Program-made: the position numbers and the translations under genes
Assembly (NCBI RefSeq): GCF_000023065.1
Contig: NC_012691.1
Coordinates: 1,904,501 to 1,968,500, forward strand
Direction of reading: 5' to 3'
Source of the DNA: Tolumonas auensis DSM 9187
GTDB taxonomy: Bacteria > Pseudomonadota > Gammaproteobacteria > Enterobacterales > Aeromonadaceae
Length of the DNA: 64,000 nt
Shown: piece after piece, positions 10,978 to 19,805 of the stretch
How the letters are laid out: each line of letters opens with the position of its first letter
How positions within the stretch are numbered: position 1 is the stretch's first letter
Notes under the pieces: model-generated
Told to the model about the DNA's origin: nothing
Databases searched by the model: none
Seen by the model: only the letters and a program-made list of their open reading frames with translations

Positions 10978-13182
10978 ATGGGACAACCGGAATCCGGAAA
11001 AATCAGCAAGATCACTTCGCTGACGCCAGGAAAAAACGGTGCCATTCGCCGGGGAACACCAGCCGCTGTGTCTGAGACAAAACCTGCGCTTAAAATCAGT
11101 GGTATCGCCTGCGGATGCGGCTCTTGCGATACGGAAACCCCGAAACAGGAATTACCGCCTTCTGAACCCAAGCTCACCACTGCTATCAATTGTGGCTGTG
11201 ATTCCTGCGATGATGAACAAAAGGAGCAAAAGGCAGACACACAGCCCTCTGTGAGTGTTGGCGCCATTAGCTGTAGTTGTGACTCATGTGATGATTCTCA
11301 TGAGAGTGTGACTTCAGAAGAAAAACAGTCTCTGCTCACATCCAATCAGAAGCTGGTATTAGCCGGTATTTTTGCTATCGCAGCAGAAGCTATCGACTGG
11401 TTCAGTGTTTCTGAGTGGCTGGCCGCGTTCTTTGCTCTGATTGCCGTGGCATTAAGTGGTGTGACGACCTACAAAAAAGGCTGGCAGGCATTACGCCGTT
11501 TTGATCCGAACATGCATGCCTTAATGAGTATTGCCGTGACGGGCGCCTTTCTGATTGGCCAGTGGCCGGAAGCCGCGATGGTCATGGTGCTGTTTAATAT
11601 TGCAGAGTTTCTGGAAAGCAAATCGCTGGAACGGGCTCGCAATGCGATTCAGGAACTGATGACACTGACGCCGGAACAGGCATTGGTACAACAATCTGAT
11701 AACACATGGAAAGAGCTGTATATAAATACAGTAGGCGTCAATCAGGTCATAAGAATCAAGCCCGGCGTGCGGATCCCGCTGGATGGTACGGTTATTCGTG
11801 GCAGTTCGAGTGTGGATCAGGCCCCTATCACCGGTGAAAGTCTGCCTGCTGAAAAAAATGAAGGTGATTTGGTGTATGCCGGTACGATTAATCAGCAAGG
11901 ATCGTTCGATTACCGGGTCACCGCGACAACGCAAAATACCCTGCTCGCCCGGATTATTCATTCTGTGGAAGAAGCACAGGGAAAACGGGCCCCCATTCAA
12001 CGTCTGGTCGATCGTTTTGCCCGTATTTATACGCCGATCATTCTGATTATTGCGGTATTGGTGGCATTGGTTCCGCCATTATTCTTTGCTGCACCCTGGT
12101 TTGAATGGCTTTATAAGGCGCTGGTGTTACTGGTTATTGGTTGCCCGTGTGCACTGGTACTCTCTACACCGGTCGCGATAGTTACCGCCCTGTCGGTTGC
12201 CGCGCGTCATGGCATTCTGATTAAAGGCGGCCATTACCTCGAACTGGGCAGGAAGCTGCAAGTGCTGGCGCTGGATAAAACCGGCACTATTACCACCGGG
12301 AAACCAGAACTGACGGATATGATCCCGCTGGCAGATACCAACATCGCTGAATGTCAGCAAATCGCGGTGGCGCTGGCGTTACATTCCGAACATCCGGTGT
12401 CACGGACGATTGTCCGCGCCTACCCGGAAACCGCCGATCTATCAGTTCAGGATATTACTTCCTTAACTGGTGCAGGTATCCAAGGCGTAATCGCCGGAGA
12501 AACATTCCGTTTGATCAGCCCTAAGGCTTTTGCTGCGAATAACGCCCTGACGGCTCAGGTAGCACAACCGATCAGCCAGTACGAAGCACAAGGCAAGACA
12601 GTTGTATTGTTGGTGAAAGCTGACACCCCGTTAGCACTGTTTGCTGTCGCTGATACGATAAAAGCCAGCAGCCAGCAGGCCATTACCGAATTACATCATC
12701 TGCATATTCATACCGTCATGCTGACCGGCGATAACGCACATACCGCGAACCGGATTGCGACTCAGGCAGGCATTGATCAGGTTTACAGTAATCAGTTACC
12801 GGAAGACAAGCTGAATCAGATAGACACCATGAGTAAGCATCAGATCGTCGGCATGGTGGGTGATGGCATCAATGATGCGCCCGCGTTAGCTCGTGCCAGT
12901 ATCGGTTTTGCGATGGGTGGCATGGGCAGTGATACGGCGATCGAGACAGCCGATATTGCGCTGATGGATGATGACTTGCGCAAAGTGCCGCTGTTTGTAC
13001 GGCTGTCACAGGCCACCTGGCGCAATATACTGCAAAACATCACTGTGGCACTCGGCATCAAAGCCGGCTTCCTGCTGGCAACGCTGCTGGGGTTCGGTAC
13101 GTTATGGATGGCGGTCTTTGCCGATATGGGAACAAGCCTGCTGGTGGTCGCGAATGCCATGCGGTTGTTACGGTTTAAGTAG
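10978..13182 (+). CDS. Zn/Cd/Pb-exporting P1B-type ATPase with CxCxxC repeats
   Basis: 734 aa inner-membrane metal exporter. The core has the CPC ion site in IGCPCALVLSTP, the phosphorylation motif DKTGT, SEHPVSRT (HP motif), MLTGDN and GDGINDAPAL, and ends WMAVFADMGTSLLVVANAMR, the TM8 signature with Asp of the Zn/Cd/Pb class. The N-terminus is odd. There is no ferredoxin-like HMA domain with GMDCxxC. Instead three CxCxxC motifs lie at residues 45-50, 72-77 and 99-104, spaced by exactly 27 residues. Expression is from the MerR-type promoter shared with cadR. Confidence 0.94.
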   Translation: MGQPESGKISKITSLTPGKNGAIRRGTPAAVSETKPALKISGIACGCGSCDTETPKQELPPSEPKLTTAINCGCDSCDDEQKEQKADTQPSVSVGAISCSCDSCDDSHESVTSEEKQSLLTSNQKLVLAGIFAIAAEAIDWFSVSEWLAAFFALIAVALSGVTTYKKGWQALRRFDPNMHALMSIAVTGAFLIGQWPEAAMVMVLFNIAEFLESKSLERARNAIQELMTLTPEQALVQQSDNTWKELYINTVGVNQVIRIKPGVRIPLDGTVIRGSSSVDQAPITGESLPAEKNEGDLVYAGTINQQGSFDYRVTATTQNTLLARIIHSVEEAQGKRAPIQRLVDRFARIYTPIILIIAVLVALVPPLFFAAPWFEWLYKALVLLVIGCPCALVLSTPVAIVTALSVAARHGILIKGGHYLELGRKLQVLALDKTGTITTGKPELTDMIPLADTNIAECQQIAVALALHSEHPVSRTIVRAYPETADLSVQDITSLTGAGIQGVIAGETFRLISPKAFAANNALTAQVAQPISQYEAQGKTVVLLVKADTPLALFAVADTIKASSQQAITELHHLHIHTVMLTGDNAHTANRIATQAGIDQVYSNQLPEDKLNQIDTMSKHQIVGMVGDGINDAPALARASIGFAMGGMGSDTAIETADIALMDDDLRKVPLFVRLSQATWRNILQNITVALGIKAGFLLATLLGFGTLWMAVFADMGTSLLVVANAMRLLRFK

Positions 13183-13318
13183 TTACAGATTAATGTTTAT
13201 TTTGACCGATGCTTATCGTTTGGGCTGAGCGTTTCGTTTATTCTGAATTATGGGCATCCGGTCTCATCTGATCTTTCTGAGTCGGATCAACTTCTTATAC
13301 TTAGTGAATGAGAAAACG

Positions 13319-14254
13319 ATGACTCATCCCAAAATCGCCATAATCGGCTGCGGTGCAATAGGTACTACCCTCGCTTATTCCCTACTGCTCAGACATCCGC
13401 ACCTTGATATCGCGCTGGTTAACCGTAATCCGCAGAAATCGTGGGCTAAAGCCTTCGATATGTCGCACTGCTCGCCGGAACTGCCAGACCGCACTATCCG
13501 GTCTGAAACACCGGAGGAATGCACGGGGGCTGATGTTATTGTTATGACTGCGGGCGCACTGCCTCGTGAAAATGGTACGCGTGCCGATGTGCTGAAAGAC
13601 AATGTCGCTATTTTCCAGACGCTGCTACCGACACTAGCCCGCAACAACCCGCATGCTGTTTTAATCAATATCACCAATCCGGTCGATGCGATGGCCTATG
13701 CTGCCGGGAAAATTACTGGTTACCCTTCTGAACGGGTGATCGGCACAGGTACAGAACTGGACAGTATGCGGTTACGCCATTTTACCGCTCAGGTGCTGGA
13801 TCTGAATGCAACTGAGTTAAAGATTCAGGTTATCGGTGAACATGGCGATTCGATGGTGCCGTTATGGAGTCTGGCGACTTATCGGGGTCAATCACTCCGT
13901 GAGATCTGTCCGGCACTGGATGAAGAGCTGAAAGCAACGCTGCTGCATCAAACCAAACGCGCCGGATGGGATATTCGCCTTGCCGGTGAACACAGTTGCT
14001 ATGGTATTGCCTTTAGTGCCACCCGTATTGTGGAAACAATATTAGGTCATTCATTCGCACCAATAAAAATCTCTGCTGAAATTCAGGATGAATATGGCTT
14101 GTCCGGCACGTTTCTGAGTTTACCCACTCAACTCAATTTACGCGGTATTGAATCCCGAATAATGCCGTCGCTGTCATCGTCTGAAAGAAGCCAGCTCGAA
14201 CAGTCGGCGAAGATAGTAAAAAAACAACTGGATGATGTTGATAAGCTGTTGTAA
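13319..14254 (+). CDS. Lactate/malate dehydrogenase family protein
   Basis: 312 aa NAD-dependent 2-hydroxyacid dehydrogenase of the LDH/MDH fold. It has the nucleotide loop GCGAIGTT, VMTAGALPRENGTR, INITNPVDAM, the D-x-x-R in GTELDSMRLR and the catalytic His in IGEHGDSMVP. Arg in PRENGTR falls at the position that favours malate rather than lactate, but the family is mixed and I leave the substrate open. The usual acidic residue after beta-2 is replaced (LVNRN), which could relax NAD preference. I prefer ATG 13319 to an in-frame ATG at 13250 because the protein then starts directly at the Rossmann strand. Confidence 0.85.
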   Translation: MTHPKIAIIGCGAIGTTLAYSLLLRHPHLDIALVNRNPQKSWAKAFDMSHCSPELPDRTIRSETPEECTGADVIVMTAGALPRENGTRADVLKDNVAIFQTLLPTLARNNPHAVLINITNPVDAMAYAAGKITGYPSERVIGTGTELDSMRLRHFTAQVLDLNATELKIQVIGEHGDSMVPLWSLATYRGQSLREICPALDEELKATLLHQTKRAGWDIRLAGEHSCYGIAFSATRIVETILGHSFAPIKISAEIQDEYGLSGTFLSLPTQLNLRGIESRIMPSLSSSERSQLEQSAKIVKKQLDDVDKLL

Positions 14255-14325
14255 TAAAACAGTTTCAGTCAACTTTCCAGGCAATATAACCCTTTTTGTA
14301 TACAGACCTGCCGAGGCGAAGATAT

Positions 14326-14739
14326 ATGGATATTCAATACACAGTTAACAAACCCATTTCTGCTGAGCAGTTTATCGGTTTATTAAAGGAAACCACGCTG
14401 GGTGGTCGCCGCCCTATCGATAACCTTGAACGCATTCAGGGTATGCTTGATCACGCCGATCTGATCGCCACCGCCTGGGCTGGCGAAAAACTGGTTGGCA
14501 TCGCCCGTTCAGTGACCGATTTTAACTTCTGCTGTTATCTCTCCGATCTGGCGGTCTCAGAAACCGTTCAGGCCAGTGGTATTGGCAAAGAGCTGATCCG
14601 CAAAACATTTCTTGAATTAAAAGAAGGTTGCACGCTTTACCTTGTCGCCGCACCACAGGCGGTGAACTATTACCCGAAAATCGGTATGACCCGCCATGAC
14701 AGCGCATGGACATTAAATGATGTGGCGGCGTTGAAGTAA
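14326..14739 (+). CDS. GNAT-family N-acetyltransferase
   Basis: 137 aa. The acetyl-CoA-binding core is visible as LSDLAVSETVQASGIGKELI (R/Q-x-x-G-x-G/A region) and the C-terminal YYPKIGMTRHDSAW. It starts at ATG 14326 after GAGGCG, downstream of an alternative in-frame ATG at 14296 without a ribosome site. It lies 71 bases after the dehydrogenase on the same strand. The acceptor substrate cannot be told. Confidence 0.85.
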   Translation: MDIQYTVNKPISAEQFIGLLKETTLGGRRPIDNLERIQGMLDHADLIATAWAGEKLVGIARSVTDFNFCCYLSDLAVSETVQASGIGKELIRKTFLELKEGCTLYLVAAPQAVNYYPKIGMTRHDSAWTLNDVAALK

Positions 14740-14745
14740 GCAGAC

Positions 14746-14854
14746 GTCACTGCTTGGACTGACTGTTTTTTATGAAAGATGGGATGAGAAATATCAGGAA
14801 AAGCGGAACATTGCTGAAGTGAAGGCCAGTCAGCGGGAAACTGACTGGTGGTAG
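14746..14854 (+). pseudogene. Possible 3' remnant of an unknown gene
   Basis: A short open frame without a usable start ends at TAG 14852-14854. Its translation ends in WDEKYQEKRNIAEVKASQRE and a few further residues and looks protein-like rather than random. It begins at the GNAT stop and runs toward the AT-rich effector region. It could be the scar of a gene lost when that region was acquired. Low confidence. Confidence 0.25.
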
Positions 14855-14910
14855 TAAATATTCTTGCGTTATTGAGATCTCTATATTTCAAGCACGTTCA
14901 TCAATATATA

Positions 14911-15462
14911 TTAACGAAGAATATTCAACCTAAGTACGCATTCATCTTCATCTTCATTGTTTACCTTCTTGCTTAAGCCACAAGAAGACACCACATAATC
15001 ATTAAATAAAACAGAGTTATTATTGCTTTTTAATTCTTTTATTTTTCTTTCATAATCCGCACCGGTCAATGCCTTAGATAAAACGGATTGAATAACAAAG
15101 TTTACATTTTCACGAGCAGCATCGTTGGCAAGTGCTTCCAACTCAATGTTTCTTGCTTTGGTCTGATTATAAAGGCATAGCTGTTTCTCTATCGAGGCTT
15201 CATTACCTAAATCTTCTTTATTGTAAATTTCATCACTACAAACTAAATCTCTTAATTTAATCCATTTTTTTTGGACGGCTTTCAATACAGAAAAGTCATC
15301 AGATTTAAGATGCAACTTTAGTTCAGCATAGTTTTTATTAAGCTGTCCATCTTCATTGTGTTGATTTTCTATAGCTTTCGCCATAATACATTGTGTAGCA
15401 ACACACTCGCCAGCATTGGCGTTGTATATAAAAACAGATAATATATATAATATTTTTTTCAT
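14911..15462 (-). CDS. LprI/DUF1311-like secreted protein, probable immunity protein
   Basis: 183 aa from ATG 15462. A signal peptide ends near NANA before GEC, so it should be periplasmic. The mature part shows the LprI (lysozyme-inhibitor N-terminal, DUF1311) pattern: QLNKNYAELKLHL, then AVQKKWIKLRDLVC, then a Cys and an R-x-x-x-L helix. LprI proteins are known to block lysozyme. The start codon lies one base past the stop of an 863 aa protein whose C-terminus is a lysozyme domain, so the pair reads as immunity and toxin. The gene is strongly AT-rich, like the toxin's 3' part. Immunity is inference. Confidence 0.75.
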   Translation of the reverse strand: MKKILYILSVFIYNANAGECVATQCIMAKAIENQHNEDGQLNKNYAELKLHLKSDDFSVLKAVQKKWIKLRDLVCSDEIYNKEDLGNEASIEKQLCLYNQTKARNIELEALANDAARENVNFVIQSVLSKALTGADYERKIKELKSNNNSVLFNDYVVSSCGLSKKVNNEDEDECVLRLNILR

Positions 15463-15463
15463 T

Positions 15464-18055
15464 CTATTTTCCATAATGAGGGCATGATAAACCATTTTCA
15501 AATAAAACTGCTTCTTTCTCTCTTCGTTCGATTAAGCCACCCAGTCCTCGACCTGCCCATAGTCTTTTCATACCTCTAAATTGTGAAGGAATATCGGAAG
15601 TATTTTTGGTTTGCAAATCAAACTGTATAGTTCTCATTTCTTCCCTTTCTCGTCTGGTTGAGCTCCTTGCATCAGTTAGTTTATTTCCTCTATTAAAAAC
15701 AAGGGATAACAATGCACCCTGACAGTGAGGATGCAGATTAATAGAGTTCGGATATATATCAACCACGTATTGAGCATATCTTTTATTTGTTCTAGTTGCT
15801 AACGTATAAGCATCATCTTTTGATATTGATATACTATTAACATTATTCAACGCAGTACAAGCTGCATTACCAGTATAATATCTTCCTGATACATCGATAA
15901 ACTTACCTATATCATCTTGGCTATAGATATTTTTCAAGTCATTCCTTATATTTGTTTCTGTTTGCTGACTTAAATCATAACCATACCCAATTGTTATGCC
16001 GCTGGTATCTGATGGTACATATGGAAATTTTTGATATGATTCATATGCCAATATTAAGTCAACACTTTCTTTTGACACCGCAACCATACCGCCTGTGGTT
16101 TCTATCTCATATATTTCAGATGGGCAATATTTGCATTTCCCATCTAATGTTTTAATTGTTTCTAAAGGATGAAAATGCCACAGCTTCTGCGTTAATCCCT
16201 CGATCTGACTAACAAACTCGCATTTCAGGAAGCGGTCAATTTCAAACTGAATGGCATTTTTATATTCTTCTTCCGTATTTTGAGCTTTGATCTCTTCAAA
16301 CAGTTTTTTTATGTTGTTCTGTGTAGTGCTGTGCCATTCACTAGGATGGCCTGCGATCATCTTATAAAGATCGTTTCGCAGCTCTTTATCTTGTTGCAAT
16401 GCATCTTTAATTTCCTGACCGGTCAAAGTGCCGTCGCCCTGACCATTCCGGCTGTTGATTCCGTCAACTCGTTTGAAGATATCTTTAAACAGTGCGGATG
16501 GTATTTTGTCCGGGTCGATATAGCCATCGGCATCATTATTGGTCTCTTCCAGTGTGCTAAAACCGAGTTCCTTCCAGTCATATTGCGTGACCAGCTTTAC
16601 ACCGCCTTCAATTTTAACGTGAGCAAAATCAACCGGGCCTGTTGCGGCTTCTCCTGTTCGTATGCCTTTTATATTGTAGAAAACGGTGCCCGCAGTATCT
16701 TTCACCTGTGTGCAGGCGCTTTCTTCAAACACATAATCACGGGCGGCATTCAGAAGCGCGTCCGGATTCACAAAACTGCCATCACCGTCACTGCTATAGA
16801 GTTTGCTGCCTTTCGGCACTTTCAGATATTTTTTGCCGGTGGTGAGTCTGGCCTCATTGTTCAGAAATTTATCTAATGCTGCTTTGTCATCGGTTGTGAA
16901 TAGCTCTACATGCATTTGATATTTTATTTTTGTGGTGCCTGCTCCGATGGGATCTGCAGGGCTTTCCCAGATGCCCATAAACCCGATGGGAGCACCCGCT
17001 TTGATGGGAAAATTGCATTTAACAATGCGGTCAAACTCGGTGGGCTCGACTTTTTCCCAGTTGACCTGACTTTCATCGACAATCATCCAGCCTTCGTTCA
17101 ATCGGGTGTTATGCGCAAAGGTTGCTGCATTGTCGATTTTGCACAGAGCAATTTTTAGTGTCTTACCATTGATCGTGGCTGATTTAACCTGAGCGCTATC
17201 GAATGAAACGGTTTGCTGTTCATTAAGTAATGCATCGTGGGGAGTCGTTCTGTCCTTACAGGCTTGTTCAGTACTATAAACCCTCATACGCTCTTTTGAT
17301 TTGCCGATAACTGTCGATTTCCAGTAGCCGGGTAATGCAGGTTTTTCTGTGGTAGCAAACGTCCCAGCAGGAAAACAGCCGGAGTAAAGATAAACCGTAG
17401 TACCGACAGCAACAGTGTCATCAGAGCTGGCCGCTTTGCTTTCTACCGTTCCTTTGTAATAGTCATGTTGTTGACCATTCGCTACGGCTTTATAGGGTTG
17501 TTGCTGTGTGTCGACCTTTAACATACTGCCACTTTTTAAGACACCGATGGCATGGTTGATATTAGTCGCGTCGCGAGCCTTGGTATTCTTTGTAATGGCA
17601 ATGGTTTTTTCTGTGTTCGCACAGTCTGCAACATAAGTGTTGTAATCCGCCAGGTGCATATAAAGGCTGTAGAAAGTGAGCGGATTCGCCGGGCTTTCAT
17701 ACTCATGTTTGATCAGACAAAATCCATTGCTGAATTTCAGATCAGTCGCAGGCGGTGTGCTTTTGGCCTGCCACTTTTGGGTTGGGTAATAGTGATTCAG
17801 CTGATAGGCGATGACGGTGCCATCCATCATGCAACGCACGGGATGGGTCTTCTTGTGATGGGAAAATTTTTCATCGGTGATGTGGATACCACCGTGCCAG
17901 CAGTTGTTGGCTCCCAGGAGGTAATATCCACCGGATTGTTGACCTAAATCGGTCAGCAGTTTTTCCAGATCGTTGAATTCCTTTCCGTCTTCGGTAACAA
18001 AAGGATATTTAACGGCAAGCGGAAGGTTCGCTGCCGGGATGTTTGTTGCTGCCAT
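15464..18055 (-). CDS. Two-domain peptidoglycan hydrolase, probable type VI secretion effector
   Basis: 863 aa, no signal peptide. The N-terminal part has an M23/LytM-like or related zinc-amidase pattern: HGGIHI with H54, LYMHLAD with H134 and QMHVELF with H382, interrupted by SH3-like sequence. Two EF-hand-like loops lie near 507-516 and 531-542. The C-terminal 200 residues form a T4-type/pesticin-like lysozyme domain: E672 in AYESYQKFPY, TSGITIGYGYDL, then ALLSLVFNRG and WAGRGLGG. An amidase plus a lysozyme without a signal peptide, followed by a periplasmic LprI-type gene, fits a T6SS effector. I recall Aeromonas TseP having this two-headed design. No VgrG or PAAR gene is in the window. 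The 3' part (below about 16190) is much more AT-rich than the 5' part. Confidence 0.8.
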   Translation of the reverse strand: MAATNIPAANLPLAVKYPFVTEDGKEFNDLEKLLTDLGQQSGGYYLLGANNCWHGGIHITDEKFSHHKKTHPVRCMMDGTVIAYQLNHYYPTQKWQAKSTPPATDLKFSNGFCLIKHEYESPANPLTFYSLYMHLADYNTYVADCANTEKTIAITKNTKARDATNINHAIGVLKSGSMLKVDTQQQPYKAVANGQQHDYYKGTVESKAASSDDTVAVGTTVYLYSGCFPAGTFATTEKPALPGYWKSTVIGKSKERMRVYSTEQACKDRTTPHDALLNEQQTVSFDSAQVKSATINGKTLKIALCKIDNAATFAHNTRLNEGWMIVDESQVNWEKVEPTEFDRIVKCNFPIKAGAPIGFMGIWESPADPIGAGTTKIKYQMHVELFTTDDKAALDKFLNNEARLTTGKKYLKVPKGSKLYSSDGDGSFVNPDALLNAARDYVFEESACTQVKDTAGTVFYNIKGIRTGEAATGPVDFAHVKIEGGVKLVTQYDWKELGFSTLEETNNDADGYIDPDKIPSALFKDIFKRVDGINSRNGQGDGTLTGQEIKDALQQDKELRNDLYKMIAGHPSEWHSTTQNNIKKLFEEIKAQNTEEEYKNAIQFEIDRFLKCEFVSQIEGLTQKLWHFHPLETIKTLDGKCKYCPSEIYEIETTGGMVAVSKESVDLILAYESYQKFPYVPSDTSGITIGYGYDLSQQTETNIRNDLKNIYSQDDIGKFIDVSGRYYTGNAACTALNNVNSISISKDDAYTLATRTNKRYAQYVVDIYPNSINLHPHCQGALLSLVFNRGNKLTDARSSTRREREEMRTIQFDLQTKNTSDIPSQFRGMKRLWAGRGLGGLIERREKEAVLFENGLSCPHYGK

Positions 18056-18089
18056 TTATCTGTGCTCTTTTAATTTATATTTATGACCA

Positions 18090-18109
18090 TTTACTATCGG
18101 GATAGTAAA
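18090..18109. promoter_or_regulatory. Inverted repeat upstream of the effector gene
   Basis: Arms TTTACTAT and ATAGTAAA flank CGGG, 35 bases upstream of the effector start. It may be an operator or an mRNA leader hairpin. No regulator gene for it is visible nearby. Confidence 0.4.
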
Positions 18110-18208
18110 GAACACAAAATTATAAACTTAAGAGCTACATATGAATACGATTCACAACCCGTCAATAATGACAGCACCTGACATCTAATTAATCAGGATT
18201 ACTTAGTT

Positions 18209-19042
18209 CTATTTTGTTTTTCCCGCCAGGGTTTCTTTCAGAAACGCGACTGTGGTCGCCCAGCCATCGGTGGCGGCTTTGAGGTTGGCGCCATTCATGC
18301 CATTTTGCTGGCGTAAAAAGGCGTGTCCGGCACCGTCATAGATTTTTACATCATAACGTTTAGCCAGCCGTTTCATTTCTTCCTGAGTGGGTGGCACAGT
18401 AGTGGTTACGCGGGCATCGTCACCACCATATAAGCCAAGAACAGGTGCTTTAATGGTGCTCAGTGTTTCCGTTTTCGGGGATACGCCGTAATAAACAACT
18501 GACGCGCCCAGCTCCGGCTGCTGAATGGCCCAGTTAAATGCTACGCCGCCGCCCCAGCAAAAACCGACTACGCCGTATTTTTTACCCCCAGCAGACTGAC
18601 TGGTTGCCCACGCAGCCGCGGCATCCAGTCGACGTTTCAGTTCCGCCGGATCAAGGTTGCGGATCGCCGTGCGCACATCATCACCTTTGAATGATGCAGT
18701 ACCCGCCCCACCTTCCCCTTTACCACTCAGAAAGTCAGGTGCAACCACCAGAAAACCTTCTGCCGCCAGTTGATCGGCGGTGGCCCGGGCCCAGTCGGTC
18801 AAACCAAAAATTTCGTGGATCAGAATAACAACCGGCGCTTTATCGCTGCGTTCCGGATAAACCACCCAGGCATCAACTTTATCGCCTTGTCCGGCATCAT
18901 ATTTTACCCATTCGCCATGACGAGGTGAGGCCTTCAAAGCAGTCATCGCGTCAACTTCCATCGGCGGGAGTTTCAACGGTTGGGCGTTAACCGATAGCAC
19001 GCTGAAAAATGTCAGAATAAGTGCGGATATAAATTGGCGCAT
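18209..19042 (-). CDS. Dienelactone hydrolase family protein, exported
   Basis: 277 aa alpha/beta hydrolase. The nucleophile is Cys in VGFCWGGG, with the acid in YGGDDARV and His in GAGHAF, the Cys-Asp-His triad of dienelactone hydrolases. A signal peptide (FISALILTFFSVLSVNAQ) indicates a periplasmic enzyme. I choose ATG 19042, seven bases after GTGAGG. An upstream GTG at 19054 is that ribosome site itself. It follows moaE on the same strand after 45 bases, but its role is unrelated to cofactor synthesis. A TATAAT-like -10 in the gap suggests its own promoter. Confidence 0.88.
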   Translation of the reverse strand: MRQFISALILTFFSVLSVNAQPLKLPPMEVDAMTALKASPRHGEWVKYDAGQGDKVDAWVVYPERSDKAPVVILIHEIFGLTDWARATADQLAAEGFLVVAPDFLSGKGEGGAGTASFKGDDVRTAIRNLDPAELKRRLDAAAAWATSQSAGGKKYGVVGFCWGGGVAFNWAIQQPELGASVVYYGVSPKTETLSTIKAPVLGLYGGDDARVTTTVPPTQEEMKRLAKRYDVKIYDGAGHAFLRQQNGMNGANLKAATDGWATTVAFLKETLAGKTK

Positions 19043-19087
19043 AAGAAGCCTCACTGAATCAGGAATGAGAATCAGATTTATTATAGG

Positions 19088-19522
19088 TTATATCGGAGAA
19101 AGCGCCGGGCTCACCCACCGTAACGAACCATCGGTCAGCCGTTCTTTTTTCCAGAACGGGGCGCTGGTTTTCAGTTCATCGATCAGGAATTCGCAAGCAG
19201 CAAATGCGGCCTTACGGTGCACACTGGCGACCAGAATCAGCACAATCTGATCGTTGATGGTCAGATCCCCTACCCGATGGATCAGCGTGCAGCTTTGGAT
19301 TGGCCAACGTGCGTGAGCTTCTGCCACCAGCTTTTCCAGGCTTAACTGTGTCATCGCTGGATAATGTTCGAGGTGTAATCCGGTCACATCGCTGTTCTGG
19401 TTAAAGTTACGCACTTTGCCGATAAAACTGACTATCGCACCGGTTTCCGGATTGTCGCTGAGACGGGCATATTCCGCCGCTACATCGAAGTCTTCCTGCT
19501 GGACTAGGATTTTGTCGGTCAT
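19088..19522 (-). CDS. moaE: Molybdopterin synthase large subunit
   Basis: 144 aa. It transfers sulfur from the MoaD thiocarboxylate to cyclic pyranopterin to make molybdopterin. Conserved stretches are GAIVSFIGKVRN, IHRVGDLTINDQIVLI, HRKAAFAACEFLIDELK and the lysine-rich APFWKKE active site. It lies one base after moaD and is the last gene of the moa run. A fragment of a second moaE copy lies near 56.2 kb. Confidence 0.96.
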   Translation of the reverse strand: MTDKILVQQEDFDVAAEYARLSDNPETGAIVSFIGKVRNFNQNSDVTGLHLEHYPAMTQLSLEKLVAEAHARWPIQSCTLIHRVGDLTINDQIVLILVASVHRKAAFAACEFLIDELKTSAPFWKKERLTDGSLRWVSPALSPI

Positions 19523-19523
19523 A

Positions 19524-19766
19524 TCAGCCTCCTGTTACCGGTGGGAAAAAGGCGATTTCGTCATCGGCAGATAACGGTGTATCCCACGGCACCAAACATT
19601 GATTCACCGCCACCAGCAATGGGGATTCTTGTAATGCTAACTGCCATTTATCGCCACGGGTTGCCAGTGCTTCCCGGAGCTGTTGTGCAGTGAGATAAGG
19701 CTCATCTATGGTTAACTCATCGACTCCTACCAGCTCGCGAGTTTGGGCAAAAAACAGTACTTTCAT
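19524..19766 (-). CDS. moaD: Molybdopterin synthase sulfur carrier subunit
   Basis: 80 aa ubiquitin-fold carrier ending in the required Gly-Gly (FFPPVTGG), which MoeB adenylates and which then carries the sulfur to MoaE. It begins MKVLFFAQTRELVGVDELTI. It lies 39 bases after moaC and one base before moaE. Confidence 0.96.
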   Translation of the reverse strand: MKVLFFAQTRELVGVDELTIDEPYLTAQQLREALATRGDKWQLALQESPLLVAVNQCLVPWDTPLSADDEIAFFPPVTGG

Positions 19767-19805
19767 GTGTTCCTCCGGCTTCCGTGCATTTGGGTGATCG
19801 GGCTG

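Noticed and set aside
14826-14848. Hairpin CCAGTCAG/CTGACTGG as a terminator
   Set aside because: There is no T-run on either strand. It lies inside the possible gene remnant and may be chance.
16280-16876. 198-codon plus-strand frame inside the effector gene
   Set aside because: Shadow of the minus-strand effector; no ribosome site and hydrophobic, Cys/Phe-rich composition typical of antisense frames.
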